Shown here: positions 43,520-55,306 of the stretch, one piece after another | How positions within the stretch are numbered: the first letter of the stretch is position 1 | Layout: each line of letters starts with the position of its first letter | Source of the DNA: Orychophragmus violaceus | Lineage: Eukaryota > Streptophyta > Magnoliopsida > Brassicales > Brassicaceae | Direction: 5' to 3' | Length of the DNA: 64,000 nucleotides | Assembly (NCBI GenBank): GCA_030180135.1 | Contig: CM058234.1 | Coordinates: 3,844,001 to 3,908,000 of the forward strand | Made by a program: the position numbers and the translations under genes | Notes under the pieces: generated by a model | What the model was told of the DNA's origin: nothing | What the model saw: only the letters and a program-made list of their open reading frames with translations | Database searches by the model: none

Positions 43520-44728
43520 ATGTATGATTTCTTCAATCCAGGGATTGATAACTCGCAGATAACTTGGTTAAAGAGCAAAGTAGAGTCTCTGCATAGTCTT
43601 GTACTTAAAAAGTATGGGCAAAAAGCTATCAACTGCATTGGAGGGAATAAATTCTACAGTCAGGAATCAGCTTTTCAGGGACCTTTCCAGCAACAGGGCA
43701 ACGCCTTCTCGAGGAACTGTGGTGTTTCTTCTTACCAAGCACCGCCTGCACCTACAGCTCATGAGAACAGAATAGAAATCATGATAGAGCAGTATCTTGA
43801 GAGGCAACAACAGATCAATGTGTCACACCACTCAAAGATGGATGCATTGTATAAAGATCTGAATGAGAAGTTCGAATCTTTGAGCACACATGTGGAGGAG
43901 CTGGATGCAGCAATAGAGAGGCGAAATGAAGCTAGGGAAGCTGAACAGCACAGATCCATCAAAGTTGTGACCTTAAGGGATGAGATTAAGTTGCTAGATG
44001 AAGAAGAGAGCATAATCTCGGATTTTCTGGATGAATATTGTCTGCCTGATACATGCATCGATCGACACCCCCTATGTGTCGGTCGACCCGCCGTTCTGAC
44101 GGCAATTTCGAGTTCTTTCGAGAAACAGAATCGCCTTGCATCGATCGACACACATTATGCAACGATCGATGCAGAACGCACACATGTCCAGAAACCTGCA
44201 ACAGTGCCAGAACAAGCTTACAAGCCCCGAGTGCCATATCCTAAGGTTCCTAAACCTTCCAGACAAGAGCTAGAAGTGGCTAACTGCATGAAAGTGATAG
44301 ATAAGAAGGTGAATAAAACACCACCAGTTGAAACTTCGCGAGTTCATGCAAAGAAGATGATCTCCACTGATGGTCATCTGGAAGAAGAAGTTCAGATTGG
44401 TGGAACTACAGTATCTGATAGTGGGAAGAAGAAGATGGCGGTTCCTCTTGAACCTGCTCTAACATCTTCAGTACCTGCAACTGCTCATGAGCAGAAATCC
44501 CCAAACATCAGATCTACATCAAAGGTAAGGAACAAATCACCTAAGATTAAACCTTCTGATCACATTGTTTTGAATGCAGAAAAACGCAGTAGACCGCCCA
44601 AGCTTCGCTCCCGCCCTGATTCTGATTTCTCATTCCTTGGGAAGCCTCATGATCTAAATGCCTATACACCTCCTTGGATGAAGAGATATTCACAGAGACA
44701 CTCAAAGTCTCTGTTGAAACCACCTTGA
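43520..44728 (+). CDS. E8 gag-like protein (402 aa), Athila ORF1 derivative
   Basis: The frame is open from 43265, but upstream codons cover LTR end and primer site, so I prefer the ATG at 43520 (MYDFFNPGIDNSQITW). Residues about 85-165 are charged and helical, with a coiled-coil-like run (IMIEQYLERQQQINVS, YKDLNEKFESLSTHVEEL). The C-terminal part is basic and ends TPPWMKRYSQRHSKSLLKPP. I see no CCHC knuckle, protease or RT. Four palindrome sites (44059, 44080, 44142, 44163) lie inside the frame and are translated as CIDRHPLC and ASIDTHYATIDAE. Function as a capsid-type protein is inferred from position and the Athila hallmarks around it. Confidence 0.6.
   Translation: MYDFFNPGIDNSQITWLKSKVESLHSLVLKKYGQKAINCIGGNKFYSQESAFQGPFQQQGNAFSRNCGVSSYQAPPAPTAHENRIEIMIEQYLERQQQINVSHHSKMDALYKDLNEKFESLSTHVEELDAAIERRNEAREAEQHRSIKVVTLRDEIKLLDEEESIISDFLDEYCLPDTCIDRHPLCVGRPAVLTAISSSFEKQNRLASIDTHYATIDAERTHVQKPATVPEQAYKPRVPYPKVPKPSRQELEVANCMKVIDKKVNKTPPVETSRVHAKKMISTDGHLEEEVQIGGTTVSDSGKKKMAVPLEPALTSSVPATAHEQKSPNIRSTSKVRNKSPKIKPSDHIVLNAEKRSRPPKLRSRPDSDFSFLGKPHDLNAYTPPWMKRYSQRHSKSLLKPP
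44055..44172. repeat. Two palindrome pairs inside the E8 coding frame
   Basis: Hexamer starts 44059/44080 (second is CGGTCG) and 44142/44163, both 21 bp apart. 21 is a multiple of three, so both members of a pair are read in the same frame. Confidence 0.9.
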
Positions 44729-46062
44729 ATCAAATCTCTTCCAATAGTCAAGCTAATGACTAAAAACAAGCGCTGAGTGGGAGGCAACCCACTGTTAGGT
44801 TTGTTTTTGTTTTTGTTTTCTTTCGTTTTGATTTGGTATTTTTAATTTTTCTGTTTAAGTGTGTTCAGAGCTGAGGGAAACAGGAATAATCGCATTGCAT
44901 CGATCGACACACATTGTGCATCGGTCGATGCAGTCGCGATTTACGGTTTAACGAATTGATTGCGGTTCAGACATCGGTTATCTACATAACCGCGAGCGAT
45001 AATCACCTTGCATCGATCGACACCCTTGTGGCATCGATCGACGCAGGGCGACGACAGGTAAGTATTCTGCAACTTTTCGGTTTGTTCTTCAATTTGATTA
45101 TTCTTTCACCGAGCTCATGCTTCGATTACACTGGGGACAGTGTAGTTTAAGTGTGGGGGAGGAAGCTACTGATGCACGCTTTTGTTTTCTTAGTTTTTCA
45201 AAAACTTTGTTTTATTGAGTCAAAACTTGTATGAAACTATGATTTTTTGAGGAAAATTTTCACTTGAACAGGAACTAAGTGACCATTGGACAGACTTGCA
45301 GAGCCTCTATGACTGTTAGAAAACTCAGACACAGATCAACCTACTGGGAACACCCACATCACTTCAGGTATCAGAGGATCCTTTACTGACTTCAACCTTA
45401 ATACTGACTTAGATTTCTCACCTAAGGGCTTGGTATGCTTTATGTCGGATTCCCTGTTAGTTCTGACACAGCCTGTAAACCTGTCCTATTTAGTCCCCTT
45501 CTCCCCTTCTATAAAGTAAAAAAAATAATAATAAACTGAGGATGAGTTAGTAACTCCGAAGTGGTCATGAGAATAGTAGCAAACACTATTATCTCTCATG
45601 TGATCCATGGAATGTGTCCAAAGTATACCCCATAACGGGAAGAACACTGATAAAAAAAAAAAAAAATGATACCCAGTGGGGAAAAATCAGTTGTTAAAGA
45701 AGGGAAAGAGAAGAAAGGGACTAGAGAAAGATAGTATGGTGGTCTAGAGCTGATAAGGTAAGAATCCATGTGCCTTTAGATCGATACTCCTTAGGTGAGA
45801 CCGCACTTAAATACTTGCAGAAGTCAGTAGGGAGAATTTGAATGCTTGAATGTGATTGTGGAGTTTACTTAGGACAGTTGCTAAGTGTGGGGGAAGTATA
45901 TTATGGTCTTGAGTTCTGTAGGAAAGTTTTCAGTGGATTACTAAGTGAATGTGATTGTGAAAGTTCCTAGGACGAAATGGGTTTCTGTGTTTTCAAACTT
46001 CTTTTCTTATGCTTTGGTTCTTTACTTGCTTGAGGGCAAGCAAGAACTAAGTGTGGGGGAGT
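44729..46062 (+). other. E8 3' non-coding region with three purine tracts
   Basis: Holds GGGAGGCAACCCA near 44780, two palindrome pairs (44897-45044) and three copies of AAGTGTGGGGGA(G/A), near 45149, 45882 and 46049. The last abuts the 3' LTR and is the functional-position polypurine tract. No coding frame. Confidence 0.8.
44897..45044. repeat. Two palindrome pairs in the E8 3' region
   Basis: Hexamer starts 44901/44922 (second is CGGTCG) and 45014/45035, both 21 bp apart, outside any coding frame. Confidence 0.9.
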
Positions 46063-47225
46063 TGATATATCATGGTTTTTACCCATTTTATGCCATGATA
46101 TAGATGTGTTTTTAGTGTCTTTTGTGTTTTTTTTTAGTATGTTTACAGGTCTAGACACGTTTGGAGCCTAATTGGACGTTTTGGGAGCATTTGGAGCAAT
46201 TCTGCACTACTTAGAGATTTCACAGAGTTCACTGGCTGCGTTTTCACAGTGCAACGATCGTTGCAGTCTGTGCAACTGTCGTTGCAGTTCTGAGCCCAAA
46301 AATCTGCATTTTCCAGAAATTACAGTTTTTGCCCAGAAACTTCCCAGACTTGCAAAAAGGCCCCCAGCCGACTTTAGACCAATATATTAGGGTTTTTAAG
46401 CCATTGTTTAGGCTACGCTTTTACTACGCTTTATTTTATTTTCAGAGAGCCTTAGGGGCTGATCTTGCTCTCGAAAGAGAGAGGATTTCGAACCCCTGTT
46501 GATTATTCTGTTTTATGATATTTGGTTTTCTACTTAAGATGTTTTCTGTTTCGATGAACATGTCTGAGTAGTTTACCTGTTAGGTTGAAGGATTCTCATT
46601 AGGGATTTCAGAGAATTATAGTTTAAATCAATCTGTAGAGATTTATATCTGCTAGTTCTTTATCTAAGTTGTTCTTAATGCTTAATCTGAAGTAGCTAAT
46701 CAGAATTATGATATTAGGTTGATTAATGCGGCGGAAGTTGGTTAATTTAACTAGAAAGAACTTAGATAAGCAATTAAACTATTCGCAAACGGAAGTTTGG
46801 TTTAGGATAATTGTGAACATATCAAACTTGGAATTAATGCTAGTTTAATCTGTTAGTTCTCGCAAACGAAAGTTTGGTTTGCTGCACTTAGACTTAGAGA
46901 ATTATTGCAAAGGAATTTGGTTAATTCTATATCAGTGTTTGAGTTCTAGAATAGTTATTGATTGGATCTAGATAGATTGATTGCTTGCGTTCCTGATTTC
47001 CTGAGAACTCCTGAAACCTAACGCTTCGCTTCCTTGCTCACAAACTCGCTCCTATTTACTTTTCTGCTTTGCTTTTAGTTTAATCACCTTTGCTTTCTCC
47101 TAGTTTAATCTTTTCTGTTCTTAATCTATCGTTGACCGGAGTCCCTGTGGATTCGATACCCTAAGTACTACAACTACATCACTGTGCACTTGCAGTTAGA
47201 ATAGGGATTAATTCTTGACCTATCA
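46063..47225 (+). repeat. E8 3' LTR
   Basis: 1163 bp, near-identical to the 5' LTR; palindrome pair at 46255/46276 (21 bp). Confidence 0.93.
46251..46285. repeat. Palindrome pair in E8 3' LTR
   Basis: Same GCAA/TTGC-type pair as in the 5' LTR, centre distance 21 bp. Confidence 0.9.
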
Positions 47226-47230
47226 ACTAG

Positions 47231-48236
47231 CAATGAGTTCTCAACTCATTGATCATAAGTGGCTTCTAGCAAAGCGTTATGACTACCTAGTGTCATATGA
47301 TTGTCTCATCTCGACAATACGACTTTCACTTGGAGTAAGTACAATAGATTTCAGGACATTCCCAACAATCTCCCACTTGTACTGGAATCATCTATTCCTT
47401 CAATCCCTTTGTCACTATATCTCGATCTGGCATAAGGCAAGATTTGTGTCACCCTTATTTAGCCAAGATCATGTTCATCGAACTCCGATTTATACTGACA
47501 AGACAAACGACTGACAATCACCTCGTTTGAGTGTGGCCACACATTTCTCAGTATCAAATCTTCGATGGGCCCTGAGATATTTATCTCCTGTTATATAGGA
47601 GGGACAAATCCCATCTTGTTCCATCCCTGTCTCTTCACACGCTTCATAATACGCCCAATCAATGCCTTTATAGTCACCAGTTACGGCTGACGTTTGACAA
47701 GGTTAAAGCGGACCAATTCACATGTAAGAAAACATGATGAACTCAGGTCTAAGGACTATACTCTATAGTCGTAATGAAAACTCTCATGACACTTATATAA
47801 CTATCCCGTAGAGTTCTCATCAGTGGGTCATGTCCGATCCTGTGTTCTCCAACACATATCTATGTGATTGACTTTAATACTCTTATTAATGACTCCATGA
47901 AACTTAGTCATCAGTCACCTCACATACTAGTCTCACGCGGTTGTTATTGTCCCATTTTAACAACCTTGACCAGGGACCAATCATAATTTATGTCATTTAT
48001 TATCTATAGAGTTTCATGATCAAGTCACATACTTGATGACCTATAAAATGTCATAAAGTACTTTGGGACTATTATTTAATAACCATTATTAAATAATACA
48101 GATGTCAGATTTCAATAACATAATCAAATTATGTTTGTACGAACATCATATCATAACTAAAATTAATAACAATGACTCCCACTAAAATTAAGATCACATC
48201 TTAAGAAATCTAATGCCTTTAGCAGTAGCCTGACCC
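47231..48236 (-). other. E7 left LTR remainder (to 47367) and 3' untranslated region
   Basis: 47231-47367 completes the E7 left LTR (ends CCCAACA). From 47368 the sequence parallels the E5 3' untranslated region. No coding. Confidence 0.85.
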
Positions 48237-49218
48237 TCATTGCCCTTGCTCAGCGTGTGTCGAAAGACACTGCGTCTTGCTAAGAGTAATACCAAGAGTC
48301 ATTTGCACGAAGCCCTTCTTGGAATCCTGCATATTGGACATGTGCAAGGCCTTATCACTATAAGTATCTTGACACATTCCAATTAGCTTATCCAATCTAT
48401 CTCTATAGATTCTTATTCCAAGAATGTATACGGTTTCTCCCATAATTTTATCGAAAAACAACTTTCGAATCAAGTCTTAACAGACTGAAACAATGGAACT
48501 TCATTTCCGAGAAGTAGTATGTTATCAACATACAATATTAGAAATGAAACTGCGCTCCCACTAGTCCTCTTGTAAACACACGGTTCATCTTTGTTCCTGA
48601 CGAAGTCAAACCTTTTGACTGCTTCATCAAAACGAAGATTCCAACTCCGAGATGCTTGCTTCAATCCATAAATGGATTGATGAAGCTTGCATATCTTCCT
48701 AGCTTCATTAGGATCAATGAAAAACTTCAGGTTGTGTCATGTACACATCCCTTTTCCAGAACTCCATTAAGGAAAACTGTTTTCACATCCATCTGCTAGA
48801 TCTCGTAACTATTATGAGTGGCGGTTGCTAGGAGAATCCGAATGGACACAAGCACGATGACTGGGATTAGGTTTCTTCACAGTTGATACCATGAATTTAC
48901 TTGAAACCTTTTGCCACCAACCTTGTTTTGTACATCTGAATATAACCATCCATGTCAACTTTTCTTCTTGAAAATCCATTTATTCACAATGGTTTCTACA
49001 CCATCGGGTAAATCAGCCCAAGTCATACTTGGTTCTGTGACATGGATTCCATTTCGGATTCAGCGGCTTTCAGCCACTTTCGGAGTCAAGGCCCATCATT
49101 GCTTCTTCAAAATTCGCAGGCCCGTCACTTTCACTGATCAATGGATCACGGCAATTTGTTACGAGAAATCTATATTTCTCGGGTTCGTGACGGATCCTTT
49201 CGGATCTGCGAGCTTCAG

Positions 49219-49442
49219 TTTTTCTGTAAAAGTCGCGCACACATATCTCATATGTATACTTTTACCACGACCTAATTAACCAAGATTTAAACCGTAGTTA
49301 ATTAAGTCATAAACCAAAATCAATATTTGGTTCGCGATCTGTGTCGATCGATGCAACTTTTGTGTCGATCGACACTTCTTCAGAAACTCGCCATTTAAAT
49401 GTATATCGAATATACATTCACCGGATCTTTTATAAACTCTAG
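49219..49442 (-). repeat. LTR-derived patch inside E7 pol, with a palindrome pair
   Basis: About 224 bp absent from the same place in E5 (27975) and E9 (54030). It resembles the U3 part of an E7/E5-type LTR: a TATA-like inverted region, then a palindrome pair at 49345/49366 (21 bp), then TGTATATCGAATATACATTC, which parallels TGCATATCAAATATGCATTC in the E7 LTR. Confidence 0.75.
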
Positions 49443-50239
49443 GCACCACAGGTGCAGGTTCTACAACTCTTTGCAGATCCAACTGCTGCTCTTCCTCATC
49501 AGGTTGAGCAGTCTCCTGTGATTTTTGAATTTCTTCGAGTTGTACTTTTACTCCCACTGTTCTTCTTGGAAAGAAAGTCTTTCTCAAGAAAACATAGTTC
49601 CGAGCAACAAACAATTTGTTCTCGAACTGGTTGTAAAAGTAACATGCCTTGGTTTTGTTAGGACAACCAATGAAGTAGCACTTATCAGATTTGGGTGTGA
49701 GCTTATCAGAGATTAAACGTTTTATATAAGTCTCGCAACTCCAAATCTTCATGATGGATAAATCAGAAACATTTACATTCCACATCTCATGTGGTATCTC
49801 TGTAACTGATTTTGATGGAACTCTATTTAAAGTAAACTCAGACATTTCTAGAGCGTATTCTTAAAAGGATAATGGAAGATCTAAGTGACTCATCATTGAT
49901 CGAACCATATCTAATAAAGTCCGATTCAGGAGGAGTGAATTGTGAAACACTTTCACAATCTCTCAGATGATCACTAAATTTTTGACTTAAGTATTCACCT
50001 CCATGATCTCATCATAGAGCTACAATATCTATGCAAAATTGATTATGTACTTCATTTTTGGAACTCTTTGAACTTTTCAAAGATTCTGACTTATGTCTTA
50101 TGAATAAGACATAACCGTACCTACTGAAAATATCAGTAAAGGTAATGAAGTACTTAAATTTTCCTCTAGCACTAGTGCTCATCGGCCCATATGCATCCAT
50201 ATGTATAAATCTCAATAAGCCTCTGGCCCTTTCATTTTG

Positions 50240-50292
50240 TTCGTTCGCAACCTGTATCGACCGACGCACCGTTTGTGTCGATCGACACTACC
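50240..50292. repeat. 53-bp insertion holding one palindrome pair, in E7 integrase
   Basis: E5 at 28791-28820 reads CTTTCATTTTTCTTGTTGAAA; E7 has the same flanks, with 53 extra bases between CATTTT and TTGTTGAAA. The insert is mostly the pair at 50258 (CGACCG) and 50279 (CGATCG), 21 bp apart. It shifts the reading frame. Confidence 0.85.
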
Positions 50293-51305
50293 TTTGTTGA
50301 AAGGGGCCTTCGTCATTTTACCCATTAAACAAGATTCACTTTGCTCATTATGATTCATAATCAAATGAGCCCAAAAGCCCATCACTATGGAGCTTCTGAA
50401 TCTGTTTCTCATTTATGTGGTTCAAAACGATAATGCTAGAGAGAAGTTTGATTCGTATCATTTGACTTGAATCTCCTGGTATTAATGTTGTAGTTAGGCA
50501 CATTCTTGTTTAGAACATAAAGTCCATTCTCTAATGGATTGCTACTATAAAATATATCGTAGTAATCAAATGAATAACACTTATTCTTAATTTGAAAACT
50601 GATATCCTTCCATATCCAAACAAGGAATAGAAATAATCTTTCTGCTCATAGCAGGTACATAGTAGCAGTTTTAAGTTCAAAACATGCCATAAAATAAAAC
50701 AAATGAAATACTCCTACGGCTAATGCAGCAACTCTTGCTCCACTTCCACGCGTAGATCCACTTGTCCTTTCTCTATAGTCCTACTTTTGATCAGGCCCTG
50801 CACATTTTCACAAAATATGAGTGCCACAGCTGGTATCAAATACCCAATAAGTAGGATTATAAGAAGTAACATTTACTTATTTAACATAATACCTGAAGAA
50901 GAAGTCTCGTACGTCTTCTTCAGCTTCTCATAATCTTCCAAGAATTTATTGCAGTTTCTTTTCAAATGCCCATAACCATTACAATAACGGCACTTAACAT
51001 CTTCAGAAGGACTGGTTTTAACCTTAGGAGCATGGCCAGACTTGCTTGGATTCACAATCGAGCTCGTCTTGCCATCACCTTTGTTATTACCAAGTTTCTT
51101 AAACTTTTTACCCTTTTGTACCATAAGGACATTTGGGGTGTCCTTCTTGATGTTAGGTTCAGCAGTCTTAAGCATCCCATGCAATTCAGTCAACGTCTTC
51201 GTCAAGTTGTTCATGTTATAGTTCATAACAAATTGATCATAGCTTGACGGCAGTGACTGTAGAATGATGTCAGTAGCCAACTCTTGGCTAATGGGACAAT
51301 CCATC

Positions 51306-51940
51306 TGATGGATCCGTTTAGTGTTAATCCTGATTCAATTCTTCAGATTAAACTCCTAAACATACCAGATCTAGGTTCTCTTGCTAGAATCATAAAAGGA
51401 TCTCACCTGTTACCTTGTTTTGCAGCGGAAGAAGAGGTACGGGTCAGAGATCAGCAGAACCACCAAGTGATAGCTCCTCCAAAAGCTCACACACGCACAC
51501 TGCAGGAAATTGGCTGCTAGACCAAGCTGGTGGGAGGCGCAGAGAAGAGAGAGAGGAGGCGCAGAAGGCTGAGGAAAATAAGAGCTAGGGCAAGTTTTAT
51601 TTATTAAAACCCTTGTCCAGTTCTTATGGGCTTTTGGGCCCAAATCTCAATCTGATTAAATCCCATGGATTTAATCAAGCCCTTTAATCTCTCTAAGTAC
51701 AGTAAATGCCTAGCACTTTTACCGTACTTCTGCTAAACCGTTCCTACACATTTTCCTGTTAGCTTAGGCGTGTGACCCATATGGGATCATATAATAAAGG
51801 TAATAAATCCAAGATTTATAGATCATGAGCGGACTCTAGCAAGCCATCATGACCCCCAGTATTATATGACTTATGTCTGATCATTGACATACTCTTACTT
51901 TCTAGAGACAGTACAGAGATTACTGGACATAATTCCAACA
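51306..51940 (-). repeat. E9 left (3') LTR
   Basis: 635 bp, TGATGGATCCG...ATTCCAACA. No 21-bp palindrome pairs are present, unlike E5 and E7. The frame 51284-51520 is an LTR artefact repeated in the other LTR. Confidence 0.93.
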
Positions 51941-54900
51941 ATCTCCCACTTGAACTGGAATCTCTGTATTCATAATCCTTTTGTCTCAATATCTCGATTA
52001 GTCATAAGGCAAGATTAGTGTCATCCTTATAAAGCCTAATCTTGTTCATCGGACTCTGATTTGATACTGACAAACCAAACGACTCGGGACAGTCCGTTTG
52101 AGCATGGCCATGCATTTTCCAGTATTCAAATCTCCGATTGGCCTAGAGATATTCACTCCATTTATATTGGAGGGACAAATCCCGTCTTGTTCCATCACTG
52201 TAAACTACTCATTTCATAATACACTCAAACAAGGTCCTTATAACTATCGCTTAACGACAGCATTAGACAATGATCAAAGCACATTAGTTCATGTGCAGTC
52301 ACATGCATGCGAACTCAGGTCTAAGGACTATACTCTATAGTCGTAGTAAGAATCTCTTATGACACAGATATAAATATCCTGAAGAGTTCTTATAAGCGGG
52401 TCTTGTCCGGTCGTATGTACCCCAACATACACCTATGTACTGAATTTGATGCCGCACATCTATGACACACTGAGACTTTGTCATAAGTCACATACCAATC
52501 TAGTCTCACACGGTTGTTGGTGTTCCAATTTCAACAACCTTCGACTAGGGACAGGATGATATAAGCCATCTATCAAATATAGGGTCTCATGATCAAGCTA
52601 AATGACTTTGATGACTCAAGATCAAGTCATTTACTTCGATGACCTATAAAATGGTTCATATCATTTTGGAACGATTATTTCATCACAGTTAAAATAATCT
52701 TGAAATTATAATTTCATTAAACATCATAAAATGTTTTACAAGAACATATCAATAACTAAATAAAGCCCTTTACTAACTCCCACTGAAATTAAGACTACAT
52801 CTTAATTTCACTTATCCTACAGCAACAGTCCGCGACTCGTGCTTAGGCCTAAGGAGTGGCTTCGTTAATAGATTAGCAACGTTCTCATTCGTTGAAACTT
52901 GCTGATCTACTTAACATCTCTGTCATTTATCTCATGGAATAGGTTATACCTACCCTCAAGGTGTTTGGATCTCTGATGTGCAGCTAGTCTCATCTATGCT
53001 GGGAATCACATCAAGTTCAGTGATGAACTCTTCTTTCCAAACAACCTCTTTCGCCGCTTCCCAAGCTGCAAAATGTTCAGCTTAAGTCATGGAGTCAGCA
53101 ACAGTGCCTTGCACCGCCAGATAGACACAAGATATAACCGGACTGTGACCGGAAATCATCTTTGTCCATTGGAAACTTGCCTTTCAGACTCTACCGACTC
53201 GTAGCACCTCACTTTCTCCGTAAATCAAGAACATATCCTAAGTATTTTCCAAATACTTGAGAATATTCATTACGTTTATCCAGTGACTCTTTGCTGGATT
53301 TGACTGGTCTTTACTTGTCTTGCTTAACATTAAAGCAACATCAAAACAAGTACGTGTCATGGCATACATGATAGATCCAATTGCCGACGCATATGGAATC
53401 TCATCCATGCATTCAAGCTCAGCAGTTATCGTGGGATACTGTATCTTGCTTAACTTAATGCCATGTGACATTGGCATAAAACCATTCTTGGATTGCTCAA
53501 AACGTGTAGGACTTTGTCAATGTAAGAATCCTGACTTTGTCCTACCAGCTCTTCTGGATCTCTATCTTTAGATCCAGAATCCAAGAACTACGTGGCTTTA
53601 CCCATGTCAATCACAAAACCAACTCCCAAGCCAGTCCTTCACCGACTGCAGTATTGGGACGTTATTTCCGAGAATCAGTATGTCATCGACATACAATATG
53701 AGAAATGCAACATCGCCCCCACTTATCTATTAGTAAACGCACAGTTCCATTTCGTTCCTGTTCAAGTCAAAACCTTGACTACTTCAACAGAACGAAGATT
53801 CCAACTCCGATATGTTTGCTTCCATCCATGAATGGATCGATGAAGCTAACTTACACAAAATGTAATTTTTTCGGAGTCCGGGCTCACTTTCGCTTCTTTG
53901 AATTTCGCAGATTCGTCGCTTTCAATGATCATCAGATCATGCGAACTTTCAATGATCATCAGGTTTAACTAATGACGAGAATTCACTCTCGGATTAGTGA
54001 CTGATTCTTTCATATCTGCGAACTTCAGGCTCCACAGGTGTAGATTCTACAGAAATCTGTAAATCCATCCGCTGCTCTCCCTCAACAGGTTAAGCAGCCA
54101 CCTGTATTTGTCGAATTTCTTCGAGTCATACTTTTACTCCCACTGTTCTTCTTGGAAAGTAACTTCCCTTCTTGAAAACAGAATGAACGTAAAAGATAAC
54201 AAGCCTTGGTTTCCTTAGGACAACCAGCGAAGTAGCTCAACTACAAATACTCAGTAAAGACGAATTTGGATCGATTCCAATCCACATTTACGTGGTGTCT
54301 TTCAACTGATATTGGTGGAACTATTTCAGCGTAAACTTAGATATTTCTAGAGCGTTATTCTTCAAGAATATCATGGAAGATTCGTGTGACTCATCTTTAA
54401 TCATTTTTTATAAGATCTGATTCTTTCTTACAGAAATACCTCAAGGTTTTCAGGAGAATTGAGCTGTGAAACGACTTCACACTCATTCAGATGATCACAC
54501 CATCTGATGACTCAAGTATTCTCACTCGTGATTTAATTCAGAGTCTTAATACTTCTGTCACTCAGATTCTATACCTCATTCTGGAACTCTTTCGACCATG
54601 TCAAAGAATTCCGACTTGTGTCTCATCAAATGAACACAGTCTTACTCACTGAATTAATCAGTAGAGACAATGAAGTACAGGAAATTTTCTCTGGCATTAC
54701 TGCTCATCGGGCCACATACATGAGTGTGTTCAAGGTCCAATAAGCCTTTGGGCCTTTCTCTAACTCGGCTAAGATGGACCCTTTGTCTTTTGGTCTAGTA
54801 AGCAGAATTCAAGTCTCATAAGATATCCGATCAAATGAGCCCAAAAGTCCATAACTATGGGGTTTCTGAATCCGACTTACTCTATGTGACCAAAACATTT

Positions 54901-55306
54901 ACGCCAAGAAAAATCAGGTTTAATTCATCAGATTTAAACCAATTCGGTATTTATGTTACATTTAGGCACTCTTTGGTTTAAGATATAAAACCCATTCCTT
55001 GAATAGGATGCTACAATTAATATTTCATTAAGATCAAAAGAACAAAACTTGTCTTTTATCAAAATGAAAAACATTCAAATTCTTACAAGAAAATGAAAGA
55101 CAACTCTGCTTAAAGCAGGTACATTGTAGCAATTACTTAATAAAACCAAGCCTCGAAGGCATCTACAAGTGAAAATCCTACGGCTGAGGCAGCGTCCATA
55201 GCTCCTTCCAGACATGTAGATCCACTTGTCCTTCCTTCAACATTCTACTGTTGCTTAGGCTCTGCATATTATCACAAATATCAGTGCCACAACCAGTATC
55301 CAATAC
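51941..55306 (-). pseudogene. E9 3' region and decayed pol
   Basis: 51941-52800 is the 3' untranslated region. 52800-55306 aligns phrase by phrase with E5 pol (for example the RT-side piece 53477-53238, MPMSHGIKLSK...IPYASAIGSIMYAMTR) but is full of small indels and stops. No protease, integrase or RT domain could be made as one protein. Confidence 0.8.

Larger units (their letters stand above)
42114..47225 (+). mobile_element. E8: non-autonomous Athila-lineage Gypsy element, 5112 bp
   Basis: LTRs 42114-43275 and 46063-47225 (1162 and 1163 bp) differ at about three sites by eye. A perfect 5-bp duplication ACTAG flanks the element (42109-42113 and 47226-47230), and the unoccupied site is visible in the right LTR of E7 near 60706. 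The primer site TTTTTGGCGCCGTTACCGGG follows the 5' LTR, as in Athila/Calypso. GGGAGGCAACCCA (about 44780) and AAGTGTGGGGGAG purine tracts are Athila hallmarks. There is one gag-like frame but no protease, RT, integrase or envelope. It must be mobilised in trans and inserted very recently. Confidence 0.92.
48237..51304 (-). pseudogene. E7 pol and gag C-terminal half, heavily decayed
   Basis: Readable pieces on the minus strand: gag end with CCHC knuckle CRYCNGYGHLKRNC (51304-50873); integrase pieces near 50412-50012 (HTDxxGPM-like, ITFTDIFSRYGYV) and 49845-49276 (NRVPSKSVTEIPHEMW); RT pieces 48664-48470 (LKQASRSWNLRF-like, YVDNILLLGN, with the catalytic DD changed to DN) and 48473-48237. Many frameshifts separate them and most of RNase H is gone. 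Two palindrome-pair-bearing inserts (49219-49442 and about 50240-50292) interrupt it. gag continues on the other side of E9 at 58602-59050. Confidence 0.85.

Noticed and set aside
51284..51520. 78-aa frame, repeated at 57946-58176
   Set aside because: LTR sequence of E9, repeated only because the LTR is.
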